A DNA stretch of 25,187 bases, taken from the NCBI GenBank assembly GCA_034666705.1, contig JAXDLH010000328.1, forward strand, positions 1 to 25,187, written 5' to 3'. The notes below the pieces were generated by a model. The model had not been told where the DNA came from, did not search any database, and worked only from the letters and a program-made list of their open reading frames with translations. Each line of letters starts with the position of its first letter. Position 1 is the first letter of the stretch. Positions 15,501 through 22,410 of the stretch are shown here, one piece after another. The DNA comes from JAXDLH01 sp034666705 (GTDB taxonomy: Bacteria; Chloroflexota; UBA6077; SHYK01). A program made the translations under genes and the position numbers.

Positions 15501-17078
15501 ATGTCAAAAAGACACCTTTCCCGTCGTCAGTTTCTCCACGCCGCCGGGGGCACCCTCGTGGTAGGCGTCGGGTATGCGCTGCGTCGCCAACTCTCCATAC
15601 CGGCCGACAGCCGAGGTCGGGCCCTGGCGCTCAATGCGGCCGCGGCGGGTCCGCTGGCACAGGACGGTTCACAGCCGCTGATAACCCAGGGCACCCTGCA
15701 CATTCCTCCGTTGCTCACGCCCACAGTGCAAGGAGCAAGCCAGGCATTCGCCCTTACCATGGCCCCCGGGGAGACCGAGCTCCTGCCGGGGAGGCAAACG
15801 CCCACCTTCGGATTTAACGGCGGCTATCTGGGACCAACGATTCGGGTCCCAATGGGCCAGCAGGTGCAACTCGCGGTCGCCAACCAACTTGGCGAGCCCA
15901 CCACGGTGCATTGGCACGGCATGCACCTGCCGCCCACAATGGACGGGGGACCGCATCAAGTGATTCTCCCGGGAGAGATCTGGCGGCCGGCCTGGACCGT
16001 GAGCCAACCCGCAGCGACGCTCTGGTACCACCCACACCTGATGGGGGCGACGAGGGAGCAGGTCATCCGCGGGCTGGTGGGAATGTTCATCGTGGAGGAT
16101 GCACACCCGGTGCAAGCGCTGCTGCCACACACCTACGGCGTGGACGATCTGCCGCTCATCCTCCAGGACGTCGTGATCGGGGCCAATGGCGACCTGAATC
16201 TCGGCGGAGGACGGGGTGGGGGAGGCACGTCGCTTACTCTGCTCAACGGGTCGTCCGGTCCGTGGTTCGAGACTCCGGCCCGGCGGGTGCGTTTACGTCT
16301 CCTGAATGCGTCGGCACAGCGGTTCTACACCCTGAGTCTCGCGAGCGGTCAGACCTTCCTCCAGATCGCCAGCGACGGGGGCCTGCTATCCGCGGCGGTG
16401 CCGCTGACGCGCACCGTGCTTGCCCCGGCGGAACGGATGGAGATAGTCATCGATTTGAGCTCCGAGGCGCCGACCGTCCTACAGACCACGCCTGCCAACA
16501 ATGGAGGTCGGGGCGGCGCCGGCAACCAGCCGGTGGGCCTCCTCACTCTCTCCACCAGCGACGAATGGCCAGCCTCGGTTGCGCTGCCTCCGGCCCTCAA
16601 TCAAATCGATCGGATCGATCCGGCGCGGGCTGACGTCGTGCGCGACATGGTTCTCGCGCGGGGTGGGCGTGCCTTCACGATCAACGGCGCATCCATGCAG
16701 ACCATGGACGACATGATGAACGTAGATGGCGCGATGCGCGTCCATCTCGGGGACACCGAGCTATGGCGCGTGATCAACAACTCAGGCGCCGCCCACGTAT
16801 TCCACGTGCACGACGTGCAGTTCCAGATCCTGGACCGCAACGGGGCGCCACCCTCCGCCCAGGAGGCGGGCTGGAAGGATACGGTAGTGGTCCGCCCCAA
16901 CGAAACGGTGCGCATCATGATGACCTTCGCCGACTTCGCGGACCTGGACCATCCGTACATGTACCATTGCCACCTCCTGAACCACGAGGACGCAGGCATG
17001 ATGGGCCAATTCCTCGTCGTGCCTCGCGCGGCGGACTCAACGCCAACCTCGTCCCCTCATGACGGCATGACGATGTAG
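15501..17078 (+). CDS. Tat-exported multicopper oxidase
   Basis: A 525-residue laccase/CueO/bilirubin-oxidase-type enzyme that oxidises phenols, metals or bilirubin-like substrates while reducing O2 to water. The N-terminus has a twin-arginine signal (SRRQFL, residues 7-12, then a hydrophobic stretch). All copper motifs are present: HWHG (H137, H139), WYHPH (H177, H179), HVFHVH (H432, H435, H437) and HCHLLNHEDAGM (H489, C490, H491, H495, M500), the methionine being the axial type 1 position. Domain 2 is degenerate, as usual. ATG 15501 is chosen because the Tat motif starts right after it; the Shine-Dalgarno is weak and the frame extends to 15399. It faces the ferric-reductase-like gene tail to tail. 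Confidence 0.95.
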   Translation: MSKRHLSRRQFLHAAGGTLVVGVGYALRRQLSIPADSRGRALALNAAAAGPLAQDGSQPLITQGTLHIPPLLTPTVQGASQAFALTMAPGETELLPGRQTPTFGFNGGYLGPTIRVPMGQQVQLAVANQLGEPTTVHWHGMHLPPTMDGGPHQVILPGEIWRPAWTVSQPAATLWYHPHLMGATREQVIRGLVGMFIVEDAHPVQALLPHTYGVDDLPLILQDVVIGANGDLNLGGGRGGGGTSLTLLNGSSGPWFETPARRVRLRLLNASAQRFYTLSLASGQTFLQIASDGGLLSAAVPLTRTVLAPAERMEIVIDLSSEAPTVLQTTPANNGGRGGAGNQPVGLLTLSTSDEWPASVALPPALNQIDRIDPARADVVRDMVLARGGRAFTINGASMQTMDDMMNVDGAMRVHLGDTELWRVINNSGAAHVFHVHDVQFQILDRNGAPPSAQEAGWKDTVVVRPNETVRIMMTFADFADLDHPYMYHCHLLNHEDAGMMGQFLVVPRAADSTPTSSPHDGMTM

Positions 17079-17137
17079 AGGTGAACCCATCTCTCAATCC
17101 TCTTGCTCCGTGCTGGATCGTCATGACCCGCGGCGCC

Positions 17138-17152
17138 TGGCGCGGAGCGCCA
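17138..17152. terminator. Small hairpin between converging genes
   Basis: TGGCGC (17138-17143) and GCGCCA (17147-17152) form a 6-bp perfect stem with a 3-nt loop between the multicopper oxidase stop and the stop of the opposite gene. It could end either transcript. There is no T tract, so the call is tentative. Confidence 0.3.
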
Positions 17153-17163
17153 CCCCCGGATGC

Positions 17164-17760
17164 TCAATGGGCACGAACCCCCTCGACGCCTTGCTGCACC
17201 GACGCGGCTCGGTTCAGGGTCGAGGGCCGGTGCATGGCGAAGCGCCAGATCGTGAGGACCGTCACCGCCCAGCCGGTCGCCCAGTACATGGCCCACACCC
17301 AACCCTGGTTGTTGTCCGTCCCGGCCGTCAGGCCATGGAGGAGGGAGAGGAAGAATGCGCTGAAGGTTGCGTAGTGCAGCGTCCGCCAGCCGCGCTGGCC
17401 AATGAACCGCTTGAGCCAGAAACTCGCCGTGGTCACGACGATAAGGTACATGCCGATCACCCCAAACGCCGTCTCGACGGGGCGATATGGCGAAGTGAAC
17501 GGAATGAGCACCTGTGGCACCGTGTAGCCGATGTAATGGTCGCCGAGCAGCGCGACGACGTGGAGCGCCAGCAACCCAATCGCGACGAACGACGTGAACT
17601 GGTGCAGATCGAACGATTGCCAGCGAGCCACCAATCGGTCCCCAACTTTCGTCCGGACCATGAGACCAAGGATGACGTCTATGAAGAGCACGAGGTAGGC
17701 ACCCAGGCCGGCGGCTCGTGCGACGTACCAGAAGAGATGGTCATCGGTGAAAAGCAGCAT
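17164..17760 (-). CDS. Ferric reductase-like transmembrane haem protein
   Basis: A 198-residue membrane protein of the ferric-reductase-like domain (NOX/FRE/MsrQ superfamily), which binds b-type haem and moves electrons across the membrane. About six helices are visible. Histidines at H53 (FDLHQF), H67 (LALHVV), H129 (TLHYAT) and H142 (SLLHGL) sit in the two helix pairs where the family binds haem. No FAD/NAD domain is attached, so an outside partner must supply or take electrons, as MsrQ does with MsrP. The start ATG at 17760 shares one base with the upstream stop (TGATG), indicating coupled translation. The frame extends to 18183, but that part only overlaps the upstream gene. Confidence 0.85.
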   Translation of the reverse strand: MLLFTDDHLFWYVARAAGLGAYLVLFIDVILGLMVRTKVGDRLVARWQSFDLHQFTSFVAIGLLALHVVALLGDHYIGYTVPQVLIPFTSPYRPVETAFGVIGMYLIVVTTASFWLKRFIGQRGWRTLHYATFSAFFLSLLHGLTAGTDNNQGWVWAMYWATGWAVTVLTIWRFAMHRPSTLNRAASVQQGVEGVRAH

Positions 17761-18143
17761 CAGGACCCCCGGGTGCGCAACCGCGCGGCGCTCGTGCTGC
17801 TCGTTGTGGTCGAAGACGACGATGACGGGCTCGTGGTGGACGATAGCTGCGCGCTTTGGCTCGTCGCGTTGGCGATGAGGGTGGTCACCGTCTGCACGTT
17901 TGAGACCGGCGCGGCCGCTGATTGGGTACCGCTCACCGCCGGGTCGGCGATAAGCGTCGCGGTCGAGCTGAGCGGGTCCACCGCCGTGCTCGCAATCGCG
18001 ACGACCGCCGGCAAGTTGCTCACCGTGCCGTCGATGGGCTGTGGACCACACGCCACCGCGATGAAGAACCCTAGCGTCGCCATGGCGCTGCCAAATGACG
18101 TCGCCATTCGACCTATTCTTTTGCGTCGTTTGATGTTGGCCAT
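17760..18143 (-). CDS. Membrane-anchored Ser/Thr-rich protein of unknown function
   Basis: I do not recognise a family. The 127-residue product has a basic start, one hydrophobic segment ending FFIAVACGPQP (possible lipoprotein cysteine, though the lipobox AVAC is imperfect), and an external region of Ala, Val, Thr and Ser. It ends in a run of about 25 residues that is nearly all Ser and Thr, then RLRTRGS. ATG 18143 is supported by AAGGAG (complement of 18151-18156) 7 nt upstream. The TGATG overlap with the haem membrane protein suggests the two act together, for example as an electron acceptor anchor or wall spacer. Operator C lies 91 nt upstream. Confidence 0.7.
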   Translation of the reverse strand: MANIKRRKRIGRMATSFGSAMATLGFFIAVACGPQPIDGTVSNLPAVVAIASTAVDPLSSTATLIADPAVSGTQSAAAPVSNVQTVTTLIANATSQSAQLSSTTSPSSSSSTTTSSTSAARLRTRGS

Positions 18144-18198
18144 CCCGTAGCTCCTTCGCGTCGGATGCGTGCTTGCAGTGCATTCCGAGCTTGGAGAG

Positions 18199-18291
18199 AG
18201 CGTACGGAACGCGCGTTTGAGCACCGTTGGAGCGAGATGAGAGAACTCACATGGCCTCTCTCATCTGATTCCAATCTGCCGTTGCTAGAAT
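18199..18291. promoter_or_regulatory. Operator C with divergent predicted promoters; leaderless start for the response regulator
   Basis: The left arm AGATGAGAG (18235-18243), AA, and CTCACATGG (18246-18254) form a 20-bp site matching operators A and B with 6 of 9 right-arm bases conserved. A further perfect right arm CTCTCATCT lies at 18258-18266. Rightward, CCAATC (18271-18276) is 16 nt and TAGAAT (18286-18291) 31 nt from the site; the response regulator ATG is 7 nt after TAGAAT, so its mRNA may be leaderless. Leftward, TACGCT (complement of 18199-18204) is 30 nt away with a poorer CAAACG box, serving the Ser/Thr-rich/haem protein pair. Confidence 0.65.
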
Positions 18292-18298
18292 TCCCCAT

Positions 18299-18973
18299 AT
18301 GCACATCTTGATCGTCGAGGACGAGCAGCGCCTCGCCCGCCTGGTACAGCGTGTGCTCGTCGAGGAGCGCCACGTCGCCGACATGGCGCACACCGGCGAT
18401 GAGGGCCTCCAGCTCGCGCTGAGCGACAGCTACGATCTCGTGATCCTGGACGTGATGCTGCCCGGTATGAGCGGCATGGAGGTGATCAAGCACCTGCGCG
18501 CCGAGAAGATCGGCACACCGGTGCTCATGCTCACCGCCCTGGGCGCGGTCGAGGACAAGGTCGCCGGGCTCAACGCGGGTGCGGACGACTACCTTGCGAA
18601 ACCGTTTGCGATGGCCGAGCTGCTCGCCCGGGTCGCCGCCCTCCTCCGGCGCCGCGAGCGCACGCCAGACGCGGGCATGACGCTGCAGGTGGGAGACCTA
18701 TCGCTGGACATGGTGCGCCACGAGGCGCGCCGGGCGGACCGCGTGATCGAGTTGACGGCGAAGGAGTTCGCGCTCCTGGAATACCTCATGCGCAACCGGA
18801 GTCAGGTACTCACGCGCACGCAAATTATCGAGCACGTCTGGCGGTATGATCTCGACGCCATATCGAACGTTGTCGACATATACATTCATTACCTGCGCGA
18901 GAAGATCGATCGCGGCTTCACCGAGCCGTTGATCAAGACGGTGCGCGGGGTGGGCTACAAGATCGAGGCATGA
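18299..18973 (+). CDS. OmpR/PhoB-family response regulator
   Basis: A 224-residue two-component regulator. Residues 1-115 form a receiver with acidic pocket E7-D8, phospho-acceptor D51, T79 and K101 (AKPF). Residues about 125-224 form a winged-helix DNA-binding domain ending TEPLIKTVRGVGYKIEA. No Shine-Dalgarno is visible before the ATG, in keeping with the TAGAAT element only 7 nt upstream. The kinase gene starts 8 nt after its stop, so the two form one operon. It is one of two candidates, with the GerE-type protein, for control of the shared operator regulon. Confidence 0.95.
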   Translation: MHILIVEDEQRLARLVQRVLVEERHVADMAHTGDEGLQLALSDSYDLVILDVMLPGMSGMEVIKHLRAEKIGTPVLMLTALGAVEDKVAGLNAGADDYLAKPFAMAELLARVAALLRRRERTPDAGMTLQVGDLSLDMVRHEARRADRVIELTAKEFALLEYLMRNRSQVLTRTQIIEHVWRYDLDAISNVVDIYIHYLREKIDRGFTEPLIKTVRGVGYKIEA

Positions 18974-18980
18974 GCCAGCG

Positions 18981-20396
18981 ATGAGCAGTTTGCACATGAG
19001 CATGGGGCACCTTGCAACCTGGCGTCCGTGGCAGCGTACCGCCAAGCCACCTCAGGAGCCGGGCGCCGAGTTGTTTCGCGGTGTCCACCTGCGACTTACG
19101 CTGTGGTACAGCGGCGTCCTTGCGCTCGCGCTGATCATCGGCGGTCTCGTGCTCTACTTCGGCCTGCAGGACCTGACCATGACCCCGGTTCGGGAATCGC
19201 TGCGATCGCAGGCCGAGTTCTTGCAGGACGACTGGTTGAGGACGCCGGCTCACCTCTGCGGTGATCACGGCGGCCGACCACCAATGCCGATGCCGCCGCG
19301 ACCCACGGCCGCACTCCCCACCTACATCGCGTGCTTCGATGCGAGTGGGCAAACGTTGAATAGTGCAGCGTTCGCGGCCGGGCCCGCGGGTACCGCGCCG
19401 GATGGGTTCCTCGCCTCGCCACTGGTCGATCGCGCTCTGAAGAATGGCGCCGCCGATGACGTCGTGGAGGCGGACGACATCGGGCCGATCTACCGGGTCG
19501 CCCGGGCCGTGATCAATCCCACGACGGGTGCGACGCTCGGCGTCGTGCAGGTCGGCCAATCAATCGCCGCCCAGACGGATGCGCTCACCGTCATGCGGAA
19601 TCTGCTGCTGCTGCTCGGACTGCTCGCGATGGCCGCGTCCGTGGCCGGCGGCCTCTTCCTGGCCGACCGTGCCCTTGACCCAGCACGCTGGGCCTTTGCG
19701 CGCCAGCGCACGTTCATTGCCGACGCCTCCCATCAGCTCCGCACGCCCCTCACGCTGTTACGCGCGGATGCCGAGGTGCTGCTGCGCCACCGCGACCGAC
19801 TCATCCCGGACGATGCCGAGCTGCTGGACGACATCGTCGCCGAGACCGAGCACATGCAGAAGCTGGCCACCAACTTGCTCGTGCTCGCCCGGCTCTCGGC
19901 GGAGCGGCCTCACCTGGAGCATGAGGTGTTCGACCTTTCGACCCTCGCCGCCGACCTCACCCATCGTACGAGGCCACTTGCCGAAGAGAAGGGATTGTCG
20001 ATTGAGCAGGACTTCCGCGTCCGCGCGGAGCTCGTCGGGGACCGCCATGCGGTCGAGCAGGCGGCGCTGATCCTGATGGACAATGCGATGAAGTACACCC
20101 CCACGGGCGGCACGATTGCACTGCGCACCGAAGCCAACGACGGCAAAGTGAGCCTGGTGGTGCAGGACACCGGCATAGGTATCGCCGCCGACCAGATTCA
20201 CCGGCTCGGCGAGCGGTTCTATCGGGTGGATCCGGCGCGCTCGCACGAGGGCGGCGCCGGACTGGGCCTGGCGATTGCCCGCAGCATTGCTGCAGCCCAC
20301 GGCGGTACCGTGCAGATCGCCAGTGCACCCGGTCGAGGCACGCGCGCCGCGCTCGTGCTCGCCTCCTCGCTGCGCGCCCACGCTACACCCACCTGA
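18981..20396 (+). CDS. Sensor histidine kinase lacking a normal HAMP domain
   Basis: A 471-residue membrane kinase, partner of the adjacent regulator. About 36 cytoplasmic residues precede TM1 (about 39-61). An external sensor loop (about 62-205) contains HLCGDH (91-96) and PMPMP (101-105). TM2 is about 207-227. The catalytic core has the H-box ASHQLRTPL (H251), N-box DNAMKYTP (N368), G1 DTGIGI, F-box RFYRVD and G2 GAGLGLA. Only about 22 residues (ADRALDPARWAFARQRTFIADAS) separate TM2 from the H-box, whereas relatives carry a HAMP domain of about 50 residues there; the join after RALDP suggests a deletion. The His/Cys/Met residues suggest metal, perhaps copper, sensing; that is inference. Confidence 0.92.
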   Translation: MSSLHMSMGHLATWRPWQRTAKPPQEPGAELFRGVHLRLTLWYSGVLALALIIGGLVLYFGLQDLTMTPVRESLRSQAEFLQDDWLRTPAHLCGDHGGRPPMPMPPRPTAALPTYIACFDASGQTLNSAAFAAGPAGTAPDGFLASPLVDRALKNGAADDVVEADDIGPIYRVARAVINPTTGATLGVVQVGQSIAAQTDALTVMRNLLLLLGLLAMAASVAGGLFLADRALDPARWAFARQRTFIADASHQLRTPLTLLRADAEVLLRHRDRLIPDDAELLDDIVAETEHMQKLATNLLVLARLSAERPHLEHEVFDLSTLAADLTHRTRPLAEEKGLSIEQDFRVRAELVGDRHAVEQAALILMDNAMKYTPTGGTIALRTEANDGKVSLVVQDTGIGIAADQIHRLGERFYRVDPARSHEGGAGLGLAIARSIAAAHGGTVQIASAPGRGTRAALVLASSLRAHATPT

Positions 20397-20452
20397 GCCC
20401 GCCCCCACCACCGATGCCAGGGATCGGCCCTACCTCTCGTCCGTGCTGTGGA

Positions 20453-20471
20453 GAGGGGAGCCGGCCCCCTC
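20453..20471 (+). terminator. Possible terminator of the regulator/kinase operon
   Basis: GAGGGG (20453-20458) and CCCCTC (20466-20471) form a 6-bp stem with a 7-nt loop 57 nt after the kinase stop. No T tract follows. Confidence 0.35.
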
Positions 20472-20491
20472 GTAATCCTCGAGGCCGCCGC

Positions 20492-20549
20492 CGAAGGATC
20501 CGTAACCACAATGATCGGGCTACGGATCCTTCGCTCCGCTCAGGATGAC
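20492..20549 (-). repeat. GTCATCC...GGATC intergenic element with hairpin, copy 2
   Basis: On the minus strand it reads GTCATCCTGAG, then CGAAGGATCCGTA, a 16-nt loop and the inverse TACGGATCCTTCG. The 13-bp arms (20492-20504 and 20521-20533) pair perfectly. It has the same plan as the element at 6847-6915 in opposite orientation. A smaller hairpin TTCCCG/CGGGAA follows at 20568-20582. No gene lies in 20397-20608. Confidence 0.7.
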
Positions 20550-20608
20550 TAGCACCTTGACTCCCCCTTCCCGCGCCGGGAAGAGAGGCGAGGGTTAGGT
20601 TCTCCGCC

Positions 20609-21550
20609 TCAAATGCCGAAGAGGCGGGCGGCGTTGCCGCCGAGGATCGCCTCGCGGTCGTCGAGTGAGATTGGAAGGTTGCAGACGACGTCGATCGTCC
20701 GACTGAGCGGGAAGGCGATCGGCGGGCAGTCGCTGCCGAGCATCACGTGCGCCGCCCCCAGCGTCCCCACGCAGCACATCACCCCTGGCGCGTGGAAGCC
20801 CATCGTGTCGACGTACAGCATATTGATGTAGGTGGAGGGCGGCGCGGTGAGCACGTCCGGCTCCCACGGTCCAAATGCCGGATCGTGCCGCATCTCATAC
20901 CCCATGTCGAGCCGCCCGGGCAGCAGGGTGATCGCGCCCCCCATGTGCGCGGCGATGAGCTTCAGGTGCGGGAAGCGCTCGAAGCCACCGGTGAGGATGA
21001 AGCGGGCGAGCGTCAGCGTGGTGTCGAACGGACGGCCGACCATCTCCGGCAAGCGGAAGATCTCCATCTTCTCGTTGCCGATCGTGAATTTCGGCGGGTG
21101 GATGAAGGCCGGCACGTCGAGTGACTGGAGCAGCTCGAAGAACGGATAGGCGCGCACCGAGTCGAAATACTCGCCGTTCGTGCTGGTATTGATCTGGAAC
21201 CCTTTGAGGCCAAGCTCACGGATCGCTCGCTCCGCCTCGAGGAGGAACTCGTCGCTCTCGTATGGCACCGCGCTGGCCAGGCCATACAGCCGCCCGGGGT
21301 GCTTCGCCGTAACCTCGGCGGCAAATTCGTTGTAGCGCTTGACGACTTCGAGCGCCGGCATCCCCTCGGGGGTGCGGATCCAATTGTTCCCGAAGAACGC
21401 GCAGTCCATGCCGCCTTCGTCCATCCGCCGGAGCTGCCCCTCGACGTCGAACATTGCGGCGGGTGCGGTTGGCACCTTCCATTCGGTCGGGCCAAGGTGG
21501 GAGTGGACGTCCAGAACACGCACGGATTTGGAGCCGAGTTGAACAGTCAT
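20609..21550 (-). CDS. Amidohydrolase family 2 (ACMSD-like) metal-dependent hydrolase/decarboxylase
   Basis: A 313-residue TIM-barrel enzyme of the amidohydrolase-2 family, which includes ACMSD, resorcylate and other aromatic decarboxylases and lactonases. Metal ligands are visible in order: DVHSH (H16, H18), FIHPP (H151), IAAHMGG (H202) and LGSDCPP (D274). The C-terminus DREAILGGNAARLFGI is the family ending. The frame remains open far upstream (to 22441) through the permease gene, but the family N-terminus MTVQLGSKSVRVLDVHSHLG fixes the start at 21550. No clear Shine-Dalgarno is present. The exact substrate is not evident; an aromatic carboxylate or cyclic ester is plausible. Confidence 0.88.
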   Translation of the reverse strand: MTVQLGSKSVRVLDVHSHLGPTEWKVPTAPAAMFDVEGQLRRMDEGGMDCAFFGNNWIRTPEGMPALEVVKRYNEFAAEVTAKHPGRLYGLASAVPYESDEFLLEAERAIRELGLKGFQINTSTNGEYFDSVRAYPFFELLQSLDVPAFIHPPKFTIGNEKMEIFRLPEMVGRPFDTTLTLARFILTGGFERFPHLKLIAAHMGGAITLLPGRLDMGYEMRHDPAFGPWEPDVLTAPPSTYINMLYVDTMGFHAPGVMCCVGTLGAAHVMLGSDCPPIAFPLSRTIDVVCNLPISLDDREAILGGNAARLFGI

Positions 21551-21566
21551 GGGGCGAAGTGTAGCA

Positions 21567-21600
21567 ATTGCGAATTTCGGATTGCGAATTGCGGATTCGG
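21567..21600. repeat. 14-bp tandem repeat upstream of the amidohydrolase
   Basis: ATTGCGAATTTCGG, ATTGCGAATTGCGG and a partial ATTCGG follow each other from 21567 to 21600, a 14-bp unit present about 2.4 times. It is markedly more AT-rich than its surroundings and lies 17 nt before the amidohydrolase start, where the promoter or leader should be. Confidence 0.6.
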
Positions 21601-21657
21601 CGCGCGTCGGGCCACATCCGCTGGCTGGCAGGGAGAGGTTCTGGATTAGGTTCCAGA

Positions 21658-22410
21658 CTACGACAGGTAGCGCTCGAAGGTGATCCAGCGAAGGCCTGCC
21701 AGCAGGCCCGCGAGGCCCGTCGCCAGCAGTGCGGCCGCGAGGACGACGAGCTTGACGTCGCCGGGCACCAGGCCCATCAGCGCAAGGGTAACGAAGATGA
21801 TCGGGACCACGATCAGCCCGCTGATATTGTTCGCCGTGCGAAAGTCGCGCGCGATCAGCGATATCACGAACGCCATGGCGATCGCGCATGCGAGGGAACT
21901 GAGCAGCACCAGGAACGCAAGCGCCAGGTAGAGCGGCGTCACCACCTCCCACACGACCATGAAAACACAGTCGACGGCGAAGAGTGGCAGCGTGATCCCC
22001 ACTGCCACGGCCAGAATCGCCAGCAGCTTGCCGACGACGATGTCGCTCACCCGCACCGGCAGCGCCATCAGCAGCTCCAATGAGCGCCGCTCGCGCTCCA
22101 CGACGACCGTGTGCGTGGCGAGCTGCGACGGGACCATCAGTCCGCCAATCACCAGAAACAGCGGGAACAGAAAATAGGTATAGAAGCTGACCGGATTGGT
22201 CGGGTCGATCCCGGGGGGGAGGCCCTGGGTCCCGCCCCTTTGCAACGCCTCGGCGGGCATGCTGCGGAATGAGGCGAGCTGGCCCATCGGCATGATGACC
22301 AACAACAGCAGCGGCAACAAGGTCGAGGTCAGGACTGCCCGCCGGCTGCGCCGGATCTGGCGGAGCTCTTTGCCGAGCAGGATGCGGCTTTCCGGGGTGA
22401 TTCCCATCAT
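21658..22410 (-). CDS. ABC-2 type transporter permease
   Basis: A 250-residue membrane protein with six likely helices: TM1 about 25-42, an external loop rich in Pro/Gly with TQGLPPGIDPTNPVSFYTYF, then TM2 FPLFLVIGGLMVPSQLA followed by the cytoplasmic VVVERERRSLELLMALPVRVSDIVVGKLLA, typical of ABC-2 exporters such as NatB. The remaining helices follow. The start at 22410 overlaps the ATPase stop as ATGA; a second ATG at 22407 is possible. It pairs with the upstream ATPase as an exporter of unknown substrate, perhaps Na+, a drug or a lipid. Confidence 0.9.
   Translation of the reverse strand: MMGITPESRILLGKELRQIRRSRRAVLTSTLLPLLLLVIMPMGQLASFRSMPAEALQRGGTQGLPPGIDPTNPVSFYTYFLFPLFLVIGGLMVPSQLATHTVVVERERRSLELLMALPVRVSDIVVGKLLAILAVAVGITLPLFAVDCVFMVVWEVVTPLYLALAFLVLLSSLACAIAMAFVISLIARDFRTANNISGLIVVPIIFVTLALMGLVPGDVKLVVLAAALLATGLAGLLAGLRWITFERYLS

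Noticed and set aside
17761..18183. N-terminal extension of the ferric-reductase-like protein (His/Arg-rich)
   Set aside because: It is a frame-shifted reading of the upstream Ser/Thr-rich gene; ATG 17760 in the TGATG overlap starts a normal-sized haem membrane core.
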